DNA of 25,403 bases from JBLHKS01 sp047620505. GTDB taxonomy: Bacteria > Verrucomicrobiota > Verrucomicrobiia > Verrucomicrobiales > DEV007. Below the pieces are notes generated by a model. That model was given only the letters and a program-made list of their open reading frames with translations, ran no database searches and was not told the origin of the DNA. Location: contig JBLHKS010000101.1 in assembly GCA_047620505.1 (NCBI GenBank), forward strand, positions 1 to 25,403. The letters are read 5' to 3'. This document shows, in pieces, positions 14,515 through 24,276 of the stretch. The position numbers were made by a program, and so were the translations under genes. The stretch's first letter is position 1. Each line of letters starts with the position of its first letter.

Positions 14515-15168
14515 TCAGTCCAGTTCGAAGACTTCCGCCCGGCCCTCTTCAGGGAAAACACGCCAGCGAACGTTGTGGCCCGCGATCCGCATGCCGAACT
14601 CGCCTGCTTCGTTTGAACGGTAGGCCGGCCGAGGGTCATGAGCGACGGTAGCCTCGATCAACTTCAGCAGCTGCTGATCGGCGATCTCGATGCAAAAGCT
14701 CACTTCGAGATTTTTCTCAGGACGCAGATCGGCAAACCCGCCTTGAGCTTCCGGCAGCGATTCGACCCAGGGAAGATACGGCTTGAGGTCAAAAACCGGC
14801 GAGCCACTGACGATGTCGACGCCGGAAACCTCGATCCTGCCAGGCGCGACGCTCTGGATTTCGACAACCGAGAGCCCGAGCCGATTTGGTCGAAAAGGCG
14901 AGCGTGTCGCGAAAACGCCCATCCGCTCATTTCCACCGAGTCGAGGCGGGCGAACAGTCGGCTGAGCGGCGTCCTCGGGCACGAGGTGAAAGCCGTAAAC
15001 GACCCAGAGGTGCGAAAACTCCCCGAGTCCGCGCACCGCTTCCTCCCCATTCCAAGGCGGATTGAGCAAGATGACGCCGCCTGCTTCCCGGATCAAACCC
15101 GGCTGTCTTGGGGTGCCGAATTTCTCTTCGAACGGGGTCTCGATCGTTCCGATCTTCTCAAGTTGCAT
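14515..15168 (-). CDS. trmO: tRNA (N6-threonylcarbamoyladenosine37-N6)-methyltransferase TrmO
   Basis: This 217-residue protein belongs to the TrmO/YaeB (formerly UPF0066/VirR) family. The AdoMet-binding beta-barrel signatures are present: FGTPRQPGL near 18-26, FSHLWVVYGFH near 51-61, FATRSPFRPNRLGLS near 86-100, and FDLKPYLPWVES near 126-137. The family methylates N6 of t6A37 in tRNAs reading ACY codons. The C-terminal domain (about 150-217) includes the palindrome copy at 14665, read as ADQQLLKLIE. The stop is close to the HU/IHF-like terminator on the opposite strand. The start at 15168 gives the family-typical MQLEKIGTIETPF. Confidence 0.9.
   Translation of the reverse strand: MQLEKIGTIETPFEEKFGTPRQPGLIREAGGVILLNPPWNGEEAVRGLGEFSHLWVVYGFHLVPEDAAQPTVRPPRLGGNERMGVFATRSPFRPNRLGLSVVEIQSVAPGRIEVSGVDIVSGSPVFDLKPYLPWVESLPEAQGGFADLRPEKNLEVSFCIEIADQQLLKLIEATVAHDPRPAYRSNEAGEFGMRIAGHNVRWRVFPEEGRAEVFELD
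14665..14676. repeat. Iterated palindrome CAGCAGCTGCTG, exact
   Basis: Exact copy with flanks T and A, inside trmO, read on the minus strand as DQQLLKL. Confidence 0.9.
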
Positions 15169-15228
15169 CCCCTATCCAAGGCCGAAAATCGCGGATCCAA
15201 AGCCAAAAAACCGAGCGAGCCACGCGCC

Positions 15229-15256
15229 TTGCCAAACTAGACTTGTGCGCTAGTGT
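15229..15256 (+). promoter_or_regulatory. Putative sigma70-type promoter for lepA
   Basis: TTGCCA at 15229-15234 and TAGTGT at 15251-15256 are 16 bases apart in the 103-bp region between trmO and lepA. The lepA ATG at 15272 is 15 bases past the -10 box, implying a leader of about 9 bases. Assigned by eye. Confidence 0.35.
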
Positions 15257-15271
15257 CACCGACCCAAAATC

Positions 15272-17077
<1,806 letters not shown>

Positions 17078-17090
17078 ACGGAAAATTTAT

Positions 17091-18254
17091 ATGTTTAAGC
17101 CGAAATACCAAAAGGAGGGCAAGCTCCTGATCAAAGGCGTGAATCGATTTTTGAATTATCGGCGCGATTTGCTGAAGCCAGAGTTGGTTGAAGATATTGA
17201 AGCTCGGAGGGGCGACTTTAAGTCGGCTCTGAAGGCCAAAGATAAGGAAAAAGCGGAAGGTTTGGCCAAAGAATTGACTGAATTATGTGAAGGAGCCGCG
17301 CCTCAGTATCGTAACTCGAGCTTGGCGGAAAACATCGAAGTGATTTTCGTGGCGATCGCAATCGCGCTCGGAATTCGAGCTTACATCGCTCAGCCTTTCA
17401 AAATTCCGACCGGCTCGATGCAGCCGACTCTGAACGGAATCATCCCTTACCCTGATGCAGAAAAACCGGTGCCTGGCTTATTCGGAAGAATCTGGGACGC
17501 CACAATTAGCGGCCGGGTCTGGGAGGACGACGTCGCAAAACAAGATGAGAGAGTTACGGATCTTGAGCAGAAAAACTGGCTGAAGTTCTTCACTTACACC
17601 TACATTACTTGTGATAGCGGCAACGTTTATTCTGCGTTCGGACAGAAGGACAAAGTTTCCGCCGCATTCGGTGTGCGTGTTGGCAACACCTACAAAAAAG
17701 GCGAGGTCATTGCTCGAGGTGCAGTCGAAATTGGAGACCACGTAATTGTCGATAAATTCTCATACCATTTTTGCCCTCCAAGTAGGGGCGGAGTTTTCGT
17801 TTTTACGACCAAAGACATCAAAGGGATCGAAAATGGGCCAAATTTTAATAAGGAAATGGGTTCACAGCATTACATCAAACGCCTTGCAGGCGTTCCTGGA
17901 GATAAGTTGATGATCACGACGGAGAATGAGCTCTACGTAAATGGTCAACGAGGTACCGAGCCTGGCTTTGTGCGCGTGATGTCTAAGGAAGACGGCTTTA
18001 GAGGTTATAAAGAAACTGGACTGTGGACACGAGGCGCCGTGAACTACGGAGGTTTTGAACTGGACAGGCTCGAACTGCCTGAAGACGGCTCACCTGGAGT
18101 GGTTCTGCCTGAAGAAACCTATGTGGCCCTTGGAGATAATAGCTTTGCCAGTTCGGACAGCCGAACTTGGGGTGGCGTCCCGAAAAAGAACCTCGTAGGC
18201 CGCGCGTTCGTCGTTTATTGGCCATTCGGTCCGCACTGGGGCAGGATCCGCTGA
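17091..18254 (+). CDS. lepB: Signal peptidase I
   Basis: This 387-residue protein is a type I signal peptidase (S26). One transmembrane helix (about 83-98, EVIFVAIAIALGIRAYI) is followed by the catalytic Ser109 in PTGSMQPTL and the general-base Lys263 in HYIKRLAGVPGDKL. The box ALGDNSFASSDSRTWG lies near the C-terminus. It removes signal peptides from exported proteins on the outer face of the inner membrane. Two oddities are an N-terminal extension of about 80 charged, helical residues before the membrane segment, and a long insert (about 125-215) between the Ser and Lys boxes. The gene is visibly more A+T-rich than its neighbours and contains no copy of the repeated palindrome. It is 13 bases after lepA. 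Confidence 0.93.
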   Translation: MFKPKYQKEGKLLIKGVNRFLNYRRDLLKPELVEDIEARRGDFKSALKAKDKEKAEGLAKELTELCEGAAPQYRNSSLAENIEVIFVAIAIALGIRAYIAQPFKIPTGSMQPTLNGIIPYPDAEKPVPGLFGRIWDATISGRVWEDDVAKQDERVTDLEQKNWLKFFTYTYITCDSGNVYSAFGQKDKVSAAFGVRVGNTYKKGEVIARGAVEIGDHVIVDKFSYHFCPPSRGGVFVFTTKDIKGIENGPNFNKEMGSQHYIKRLAGVPGDKLMITTENELYVNGQRGTEPGFVRVMSKEDGFRGYKETGLWTRGAVNYGGFELDRLELPEDGSPGVVLPEETYVALGDNSFASSDSRTWGGVPKKNLVGRAFVVYWPFGPHWGRIR

Positions 18255-18294
18255 AGCTCGTTGTTTTCCGCTCAAGATTATGAAAGGCTGTGCG

Positions 18295-20472
18295 ATGCGC
18301 TTCAGCCTCATCGTATTCTTGGCGACGTCCGTAGTAGCTGCTGAGGACGATCTCAGTTTCAATCGGGATATTCGTCCGATCCTTTCCGACAAGTGCTTCT
18401 TTTGTCATGGGCCCGATCCTGAAGAGCGAAAGGCAGATTTGCGGCTGGATATCGAGGCTGTCGCCAAGGAATTGGCGATCGTTCCGGGCAATCCCGACGA
18501 AAGCGAGTTTATCCTACGCATAACGGATCTCGATGACCTGATGCCGCCGGAAAAATCTGGAAAATCTCTGACGCCAGATGAAATCGCACTCTTGGAAACG
18601 TGGATCCGTCAGGGAGCGCCTTACGAGGCTTACTGGGCTTACGAGCCGCCGAAAAAGCATCCTACGCCAACGGTGCAAAATCAGGGTTGGTCTGGAAATT
18701 GGATTGATCGATTTATTCTCGCACGACTGGAAGCGGAAGAACTGGAGCCATCCGCTGGGGCTGATAAAATCACTTTGGCCAGGCGACTGTATTTTGATCT
18801 GATCGGCTTGCCACCGACGCCGGAACAAGCCGCCGCATTTGATTCGAGCTCGTATGAATCAGTCGTCGACGAACTCCTCGCTTCGGAACGATTTGGCGAA
18901 CGAATGGCGATTTACTGGCTCGATCTCGTTCGTTACGCAAGCACCGTTGGCTATCACGGCGACCAGGATCACGCTGCGTCTGCGTATCGCGAATACGTGA
19001 TTGACGCATTCAATCGCAACGTGTCGTTCGACCAGTTTACACGAGAACAGCTGGCCGGTGATCTCCTTCCTGAGAGCACCGTGGAACAAAAAGTGGCTTC
19101 TGGGTATAACCGAATTCATCAGACTTCTCATGAAGGAGGCGTTCAGGAAAAGGAATACCTGACGATCTATGCGGCCGATCGAGTTCGGAATGTTTCGGCC
19201 GTTTGGATGGGAGCGACGGTCGGTTGCGCGCAATGCCACGATCACAAATTCGATCCTTACACAGCCAAAGATTTTTACGCGCTAGCTGCGGTTTTCGCAG
19301 ATCTTGACGAAAACTCTCATCTCAATTCAGCACGCCGAAAGGGGCTGAATTTCAATGCTGTTCCAACTGCTCGCCCACCGGAAATCGATCTTCCGTCCGG
19401 GCAACGAGCGATGATTTCGTTAAGCGTTGAACCGCGTGAAATACGGATTCTACCGCGTGGAAACTGGCTAGATGACAGCGGTGAGGTCGTCGAAGCGGCT
19501 GTTCCGGAATTTCTCGGCGCAATTGATTCCGGCGACGCCAGAGCAAGCAGGCTGGATTTCGCAAACTGGCTTTGCGATCAGGAAAAGGGTACCGGCGGCT
19601 TGACCGCACGCGTTTTCGTTAACCGGATTTGGTATCTGTTTTTCGGTGTTGGGCTGAGCGCTTCGCTGGACGACTTCGGTGGTCAGGGTGAGCCGCCTGT
19701 CCACCCCGAATTGCTGGATCGACTGGCGGTCGATTTTTACGAGAACGGCTGGGACATCAAACGCTTGGTCAAATCGCTGGTCATGACGAATTCCTACCGT
19801 CAATCTTCTCTCGATTCGCCGAGCCTACGCGAAACAGATCCGCTCAACCGGCTCTACGCCAGACAATCCCGCTTTCGCTTGCCGGCGGAGGTGATCCGCG
19901 ACAACGCCCTGTCGATCAGCGGTCTCTTACGGCTTGAGCGCGACGGTTTGACGATCAAACCCTATCAGCCGCCCGGCTACTATCGACATCTCAACTTCCC
20001 CACGCGAACCTACAAGCATGATGTCGATAGCAAGCAGTGGCGGCGCGGAGTTTACATGCATTGGCAGCGCCAGTTTCTGCATCCGATGCTCAAGGCATTC
20101 GACGCGCCTAGCCGCGAGGAATGCACAGCGCAGCGGCCGCAGTCGAACACTCCATTGGCGGCTCTGACGCTGCTGAACGATCCTACGTTTGTCGAGGCAT
20201 CTCGCTTTTTCGCTGAGCGAGTGCTCCGTGAAGGAGGCGAATCTGAGGATTCGCGTTTGGACTTCACTTGGCAGTTAGCAGTTTCTCGCTCTCCGGATGC
20301 CGAAGAGCGTAAACTCAGTCAGCACCTGCTGGCTCAAGCCCGGCACGAGGGCAGCGTTCCGAAAGCTGGAATAAAGCCTGTCGATTCCACGATTCCGCCC
20401 GATGAACTCGCTGCCTGGACGGCGCTGACCAGAGCCTTATTGAATCTGAACGAGACGATTACTCGAAATTGA
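18295..20472 (+). CDS. Secreted cytochrome c with DUF1549 and DUF1553 domains
   Basis: This is a PVC-type protein of 725 residues from ATG 18295 (730 from ATG 18280). AAAGG at 18283-18287, 8 bases before 18295, favours the inner start. The signal peptide is short (RFSLIVFLATSVVAA). The PSCyt1 domain has the heme site CFFCH (Cys34, Cys37, His38) followed by GPDPEERKADLRLD. The DUF1549 domain includes a second CxxCH, CAQCHDHKFDPYT. The DUF1553 domain includes ARVFVNRIWYLFFG and LVKSLVMTNSYRQSS. These proteins are abundant in Planctomycetes and Verrucomicrobia and are thought to act in periplasmic redox steps of polysaccharide use. They are usually followed by a DUF1501 protein, which is not here; a sulfatase lies about 1.1 kb downstream. 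Confidence 0.9.
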   Translation: MRFSLIVFLATSVVAAEDDLSFNRDIRPILSDKCFFCHGPDPEERKADLRLDIEAVAKELAIVPGNPDESEFILRITDLDDLMPPEKSGKSLTPDEIALLETWIRQGAPYEAYWAYEPPKKHPTPTVQNQGWSGNWIDRFILARLEAEELEPSAGADKITLARRLYFDLIGLPPTPEQAAAFDSSSYESVVDELLASERFGERMAIYWLDLVRYASTVGYHGDQDHAASAYREYVIDAFNRNVSFDQFTREQLAGDLLPESTVEQKVASGYNRIHQTSHEGGVQEKEYLTIYAADRVRNVSAVWMGATVGCAQCHDHKFDPYTAKDFYALAAVFADLDENSHLNSARRKGLNFNAVPTARPPEIDLPSGQRAMISLSVEPREIRILPRGNWLDDSGEVVEAAVPEFLGAIDSGDARASRLDFANWLCDQEKGTGGLTARVFVNRIWYLFFGVGLSASLDDFGGQGEPPVHPELLDRLAVDFYENGWDIKRLVKSLVMTNSYRQSSLDSPSLRETDPLNRLYARQSRFRLPAEVIRDNALSISGLLRLERDGLTIKPYQPPGYYRHLNFPTRTYKHDVDSKQWRRGVYMHWQRQFLHPMLKAFDAPSREECTAQRPQSNTPLAALTLLNDPTFVEASRFFAERVLREGGESEDSRLDFTWQLAVSRSPDAEERKLSQHLLAQARHEGSVPKAGIKPVDSTIPPDELAAWTALTRALLNLNETITRN
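20320..20331. repeat. Iterated palindrome, one mismatch
   Basis: CAGCACCTGCTG differs at position 6, with flanks T and G. It is inside the DUF1549/DUF1553 gene, read as SQHLLAQ. Confidence 0.6.
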
Positions 20473-20492
20473 GCTCATGGTGAGTCTTCAGC

Positions 20493-21425
20493 CTACCACG
20501 CCGCCCCTTTTGGCTTCGCTCCAGCAATCCTGACACGCACACTATATAGTGAGGTTCGCGCTGTGATAAAAAGAGTTTTATAATCCTCGCCGCCAAATGT
20601 GCAGTTCGCTGGCCCCTCAGGCGTCTCTATTTTTCCGATCTCGTTTAGATCAGCATCATAAACATGAACAGCCGAACCGTGAGTCGTATAAATATTGCCT
20701 TCGACGTCTACGGCCATCCCATCACTCCCCGATGAGAGCTGAAACAGTTTCTCTCCAATTTCCCCAGTCTCGCTAAACGAATAGCAATAAACTCCGGCAG
20801 GAGTCTTGTGAAAAGCCGCATCCGGATGACGTTTGTGGCCTCCGGTATCCGCCACGTAAAGGCGTTTCTCATCCGGCGAAAACAGAATGCCGTTTGGCAT
20901 AGCGAGATCCTTGATTACCGGCTCCACTTTGCCCGTTTCAGGATTCAGCTTGAAGACCCAGTGCCCGGGAATTTCGTGTTCGCCTTTCAGCCCCCAAGGC
21001 GGGTCGGTGAACCACAGCGTTCCATCGGAAGTCACCGCGACATCGTTCGGCGAGTTAAAACGTTTACCGTCGAATTTATCCGCTAAAACTGTGATTTCGC
21101 CGTTTGGCTCAGTTCGAGTCAGATTTCGCCCGGCATGCTGGCAAGATACGAGGCGACCTTCAAGATCGAGGATGTTTCCGTTAGTCTGTTTGCTGTCCTG
21201 TCGGAAAACCGTAAGCCCATCCGCTTCACTCCATTGCATGAGCCGGTTGTTCGGGATGTCAGAGAAGATCAACTTTTTCTCTATCGGAAGCCAAACCGGA
21301 CCCTCCGTAAATTTCATATCGCCCGCGAGCTTCTTCACCTCGCTGTCTGGATTGATTGGAGATTCAGCGAGGACGATCAGGCATGTCAGGGCCCAGACTA
21401 ACAGGGCGGTAGATTTCAGTTTCAT
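20493..21425 (-). CDS. Secreted SMP-30/gluconolactonase-like protein
   Basis: This 310-residue protein begins with the signal peptide MKLKSTALLVWALTCLIVLA. The six-bladed propeller carries the SMP-30 metal ligands: Glu in FTEGPVW, Asn in NSPNDVAV and Asp in SDGMAVDVEGNIY. The family hydrolyses sugar lactones such as gluconolactone; the substrate is inferred. The reading frame stays open for another 54 codons upstream, but those residues lack family similarity and would bury the signal peptide, so ATG at 21423-21425 is the start. It is divergent from the sulfatase across 119 bp and convergent with the DUF1549/DUF1553 gene (20-bp gap), which suggests shared involvement in carbohydrate use. Confidence 0.9.
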   Translation of the reverse strand: MKLKSTALLVWALTCLIVLAESPINPDSEVKKLAGDMKFTEGPVWLPIEKKLIFSDIPNNRLMQWSEADGLTVFRQDSKQTNGNILDLEGRLVSCQHAGRNLTRTEPNGEITVLADKFDGKRFNSPNDVAVTSDGTLWFTDPPWGLKGEHEIPGHWVFKLNPETGKVEPVIKDLAMPNGILFSPDEKRLYVADTGGHKRHPDAAFHKTPAGVYCYSFSETGEIGEKLFQLSSGSDGMAVDVEGNIYTTHGSAVHVYDADLNEIGKIETPEGPANCTFGGEDYKTLFITARTSLYSVRVRIAGAKPKGAAW

Positions 21426-21544
21426 GGCCGAATTGAAGCGCCTTTTGACACGAGAAGAAAGAGCAATTCCGCTAAACCGAGACAACCAGATTCCTGGAAT
21501 TTTCGCGCAAGCCGCTTCGTGATGTTCACAACCGACATTTTGAA

Positions 21545-22894
21545 ATGAAGCGATACCTTCTGAATTCACTTCTGGTGCTTTTTGCATCGGCCTCGTCCCA
21601 GCAGCTGCTAGCGGAAACTAAAACTCCAGCGAACATCGTTTTCGTGATCGCCGATGATCTTGGATGGGCGGACGTCGCCTTTCACGGCGGAAACGCACCG
21701 ACGCCGAATCTCGACAAGTTGGCAAGGGAAGGGCTCGAACTGACTCAACACTACGTCGCTCCGGTTTGCAGTCCGACACGAGTAGGATTTCTGACTGGAC
21801 GCTGTTGGAGTCGATTCGGCGTCACCACACCAACCAACTCTCGCGCGTTGCCGACCGAGACAGTCACTTTGGCGAGTGCGTTAGGCTCCATCGGATACGA
21901 AACCTGCCTGATCGGAAAATGGCACCTCGGATCCACACCAGAATCGGGGCCGAATCACTATGGATTCGATCACAGTTACGGATCTCTCGCGGGCGGCATT
22001 ACGGCGTGGAGTCATTTTTACAAGAAGGGCCCATTTTCGGAAACTTGGCATCGAAACGAGGAACTGATCGAGGAAGAAGGACACGTAACCGACCTTCTTA
22101 CCAAAGAGGCCGTAAACTGGATTCATAATCGAAAAGATAAGCCGTTTTTCCTCTACGTTCCTTACACTGCCGTTCATTTGCCGATCAACGAACCGAAAGA
22201 ATGGTTGGCCCGAGTTCCAGAATCGATCACAAGCGAGATTGGCCGTCACTACGCAGCCTGTATTATGCATCTGGACGACGGAGTCGGGCGAATCCTGAAG
22301 GCTCTCGATGAAAAGGGCGTTCGTGAAAACACGATCTTTGTTTTCACGAGCGACAACGGCGGTAGCACGACAACGAACAACACTCAGCCCTATCCGCCGG
22401 ACGATTCACCTTCGGGCAAGCTGACCGCAAACAATGCTCCGCTTCGCGGACAGAAAGGGACCGTCTACGAAGGCGGAACGCGTGCGACAACTCTGATTTC
22501 CTGGCCAGGAAAAATCGCAGCAGCTAAGGATTCGACGCCGACTTACATCGCGGATTGGATGCCTACTTTCTGCCACTTGGCTGGATACGAATCCACTCAA
22601 GATCTAAAGTGGGACGGCACGGATCTTTCTGCATTGCTACTTGAGCGGAAGTCGATTCCAGATAGGCCAATCTACGTTGCAGGACCAAATTGGCGAGCCA
22701 AGTCCCTGCGGATTGGAGAATGGAAACTTGTCGTCAGCGGTGAAGGCGATAAGCAATCGCTAGAGCTGTTCCAGATTTCGAAAGATCAGTCCGAAGAGAT
22801 GAACCTCGCCGAAAGTGAGCCTGAGAGGGTTAGCGCGATGTTGGCGGCATTGAAAATACAAAGCCGAAACGACAACGATTCCAAAGTCAAATAG
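21545..22894 (+). CDS. Secreted formylglycine-dependent sulfatase
   Basis: This 449-residue type I sulfatase has a signal peptide (MKRYLLNSLLVLFASAS, cleavage near residue 23). The formylglycine signature C-x-P-x-R is Cys75-Ser-Pro-Thr-Arg79 in VAPVCSPTRVGFLTGRC. Ca ligands are Asp37 and Asp38 (VIADDLGW) and the later FTSDNGG. KWHLGS and YVPYTAVHLP are further family motifs. It desulfates a sulfated glycan or similar ester in the periplasm or outside the cell; the arylsulfatase A/B-like subgroup does not fix the substrate. Cys-type sulfatases need a maturation enzyme (FGE or anSME), not seen here. The near-copy of the palindrome at 21599 encodes QQLL exactly at the expected signal-cleavage region. 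Confidence 0.93.
   Translation: MKRYLLNSLLVLFASASSQQLLAETKTPANIVFVIADDLGWADVAFHGGNAPTPNLDKLAREGLELTQHYVAPVCSPTRVGFLTGRCWSRFGVTTPTNSRALPTETVTLASALGSIGYETCLIGKWHLGSTPESGPNHYGFDHSYGSLAGGITAWSHFYKKGPFSETWHRNEELIEEEGHVTDLLTKEAVNWIHNRKDKPFFLYVPYTAVHLPINEPKEWLARVPESITSEIGRHYAACIMHLDDGVGRILKALDEKGVRENTIFVFTSDNGGSTTTNNTQPYPPDDSPSGKLTANNAPLRGQKGTVYEGGTRATTLISWPGKIAAAKDSTPTYIADWMPTFCHLAGYESTQDLKWDGTDLSALLLERKSIPDRPIYVAGPNWRAKSLRIGEWKLVVSGEGDKQSLELFQISKDQSEEMNLAESEPERVSAMLAALKIQSRNDNDSKVK
21599..21610. repeat. Iterated palindrome, one mismatch
   Basis: CAGCAGCTGCTA differs at the last base. It is inside the sulfatase gene, read as SSQQLLAE at the signal-peptide end. Confidence 0.75.
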
Positions 22895-22923
22895 CTATAC
22901 GCATTCGAATTCTCGACTGGCCC

Positions 22924-24243
22924 TTACTTGGATTTCAGACCGACTGTGTTCACCGCGATAACGCGATATTCGTGCTTTTTGTCTGAAGCTGCGTTCTTAT
23001 CTGAATAGCGCATTTCGACCAGCGGCGCGGCAGGCGTGTCGCTGTACTGCAAGCCTTGAAAAATTGGACGCCCAAATCGATTGGCTGGCTTTTCGGGGAC
23101 CGTAGCGATCTGCTCGCCATCCCTCTCTATGATAAAATGAGCAAGGCCGCTCTCTAGATCTCCTTCGGCGCTCCAGGTTAGTTCAGAACCCTTGACTTTG
23201 AGATTTGTTGGAGCCGGAGGTGGGGTGAGATCAGGGATTTCCGTGTCTTTGACGTAATGCGTCCAAGCTTTGGCGATCGCTTCGCTCGGCAGCCAGACCG
23301 CCTTGTTCCGCTCTCCGGAAAACTTGGCTGCTGGGACAGCCTTGGAGCCAAGCAAAGGAGCGAGCTGAGCATCATCGACAGGCATCGGCTTGAGCGGCTC
23401 ACTATTTTGGTCCGGCAAACGCGCGCCGAGACACGCATCGAGCCAGAGAATTGCCAGATAACGTTGGTTACCGCATTCGTGTGCGGTCAGGGGGTCGACG
23501 GCGACACCGAGAAGCCCGCCCTTGCCTCGCACTACGTTGAAGAACGATTCATTCGCCGGCCAAACTCCCGCAAATCTGCCGTCCTTGACCGTGACTCCTT
23601 CTTGAGTTCCCGGGTTACACATCATCGGCACGCCCAGAGCAGCTGCTGGCAACGAGTGAGGCTTGATCTCCGGTCGATCGGGGTTCGGCTCCATCAGAGG
23701 AACGCCAGAACGAAGCCAAGCGGCGGCGACGCGATCCGGGTGGAGCAGGGCCATTCCGCCTGCACAATGACCTCCCCCGCTGTGTCCCCACAAAGCCCAT
23801 GGAACCGCCGCAAGCTCCGGGTGCCCGCATTGCTCGCCAAGGTTACCGAGCGCTTTCTGGAAAGCCGCGTCTGAGCCGTTTCGCGGATCACACCACATCT
23901 GGCAATCAGCACCTTGCGGCTGTTCATAGGACGGAGCGAGCAGGGCGCAGTTGTGCTTTTTCGCGAGCGCCTGCCAGTGGAGATCGAAGGCACCGGTCTG
24001 CCCGGATTTGCACGAGCCTTCGCCGCAGCCATGCTGATGAACGACGACTCCGCGCAGCTTTTCGACACCAGCTGGAATCCAGACCGTGTACTGAACGGGA
24101 AAAATCAGCTCACCCAGATTGGCCGATGCCTCGTAGCGAACTCGGTAGTAAGGAGCTTCAACAGGCGGCGGTTTGTCATAGGGCGATTCTTGAGCAAAGC
24201 CGACGGCTGCCAGGGCGAGGAAAAAGATGATCGAGACACGCAT
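22924..24243 (-). CDS. Secreted alpha/beta hydrolase with C-terminal Fn3-like domain
   Basis: This 439-residue protein has a signal peptide (MRVSIIFFLALAAVGFAQ). The alpha/beta-hydrolase domain (about 40-330) has VVVHQHGCGEGSC as the oxyanion-side loop and the nucleophile elbow WGHSGGGH with Ser155. The later LTAHECGNQRY carries a candidate catalytic His. Several Cys residues (CGEGSC, DCQMWC, QCGHP) may form disulfides. The C-terminal part (about 340-439) starts with PDLTPPPAPTNLKVKGSELT and reads like a fibronectin-III-type domain. It is probably an esterase or similar hydrolase acting outside the cytoplasm; the substrate is unknown. It is convergent with the sulfatase (29-bp gap) and 33 bp upstream of the UPF0261 gene on the same strand. 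Confidence 0.8.
   Translation of the reverse strand: MRVSIIFFLALAAVGFAQESPYDKPPPVEAPYYRVRYEASANLGELIFPVQYTVWIPAGVEKLRGVVVHQHGCGEGSCKSGQTGAFDLHWQALAKKHNCALLAPSYEQPQGADCQMWCDPRNGSDAAFQKALGNLGEQCGHPELAAVPWALWGHSGGGHCAGGMALLHPDRVAAAWLRSGVPLMEPNPDRPEIKPHSLPAAALGVPMMCNPGTQEGVTVKDGRFAGVWPANESFFNVVRGKGGLLGVAVDPLTAHECGNQRYLAILWLDACLGARLPDQNSEPLKPMPVDDAQLAPLLGSKAVPAAKFSGERNKAVWLPSEAIAKAWTHYVKDTEIPDLTPPPAPTNLKVKGSELTWSAEGDLESGLAHFIIERDGEQIATVPEKPANRFGRPIFQGLQYSDTPAAPLVEMRYSDKNAASDKKHEYRVIAVNTVGLKSK
23637..23648. repeat. Iterated palindrome, one mismatch, alternate frame
   Basis: GAGCAGCTGCTG differs at the first base. It is inside the alpha/beta-hydrolase gene, read on the minus strand as LPAAALG. Confidence 0.75.
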
Positions 24244-24276
24244 GATGGCGGAATCTCAATCCGACTTTTACCGAGG

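Noticed and set aside
20540..20551. AT-rich perfect palindrome CACTATATAGTG
   Set aside because: It lies inside the 3' end of the SMP-30-like coding sequence. I found no second copy and it has no position relative to a promoter, so it is probably chance.
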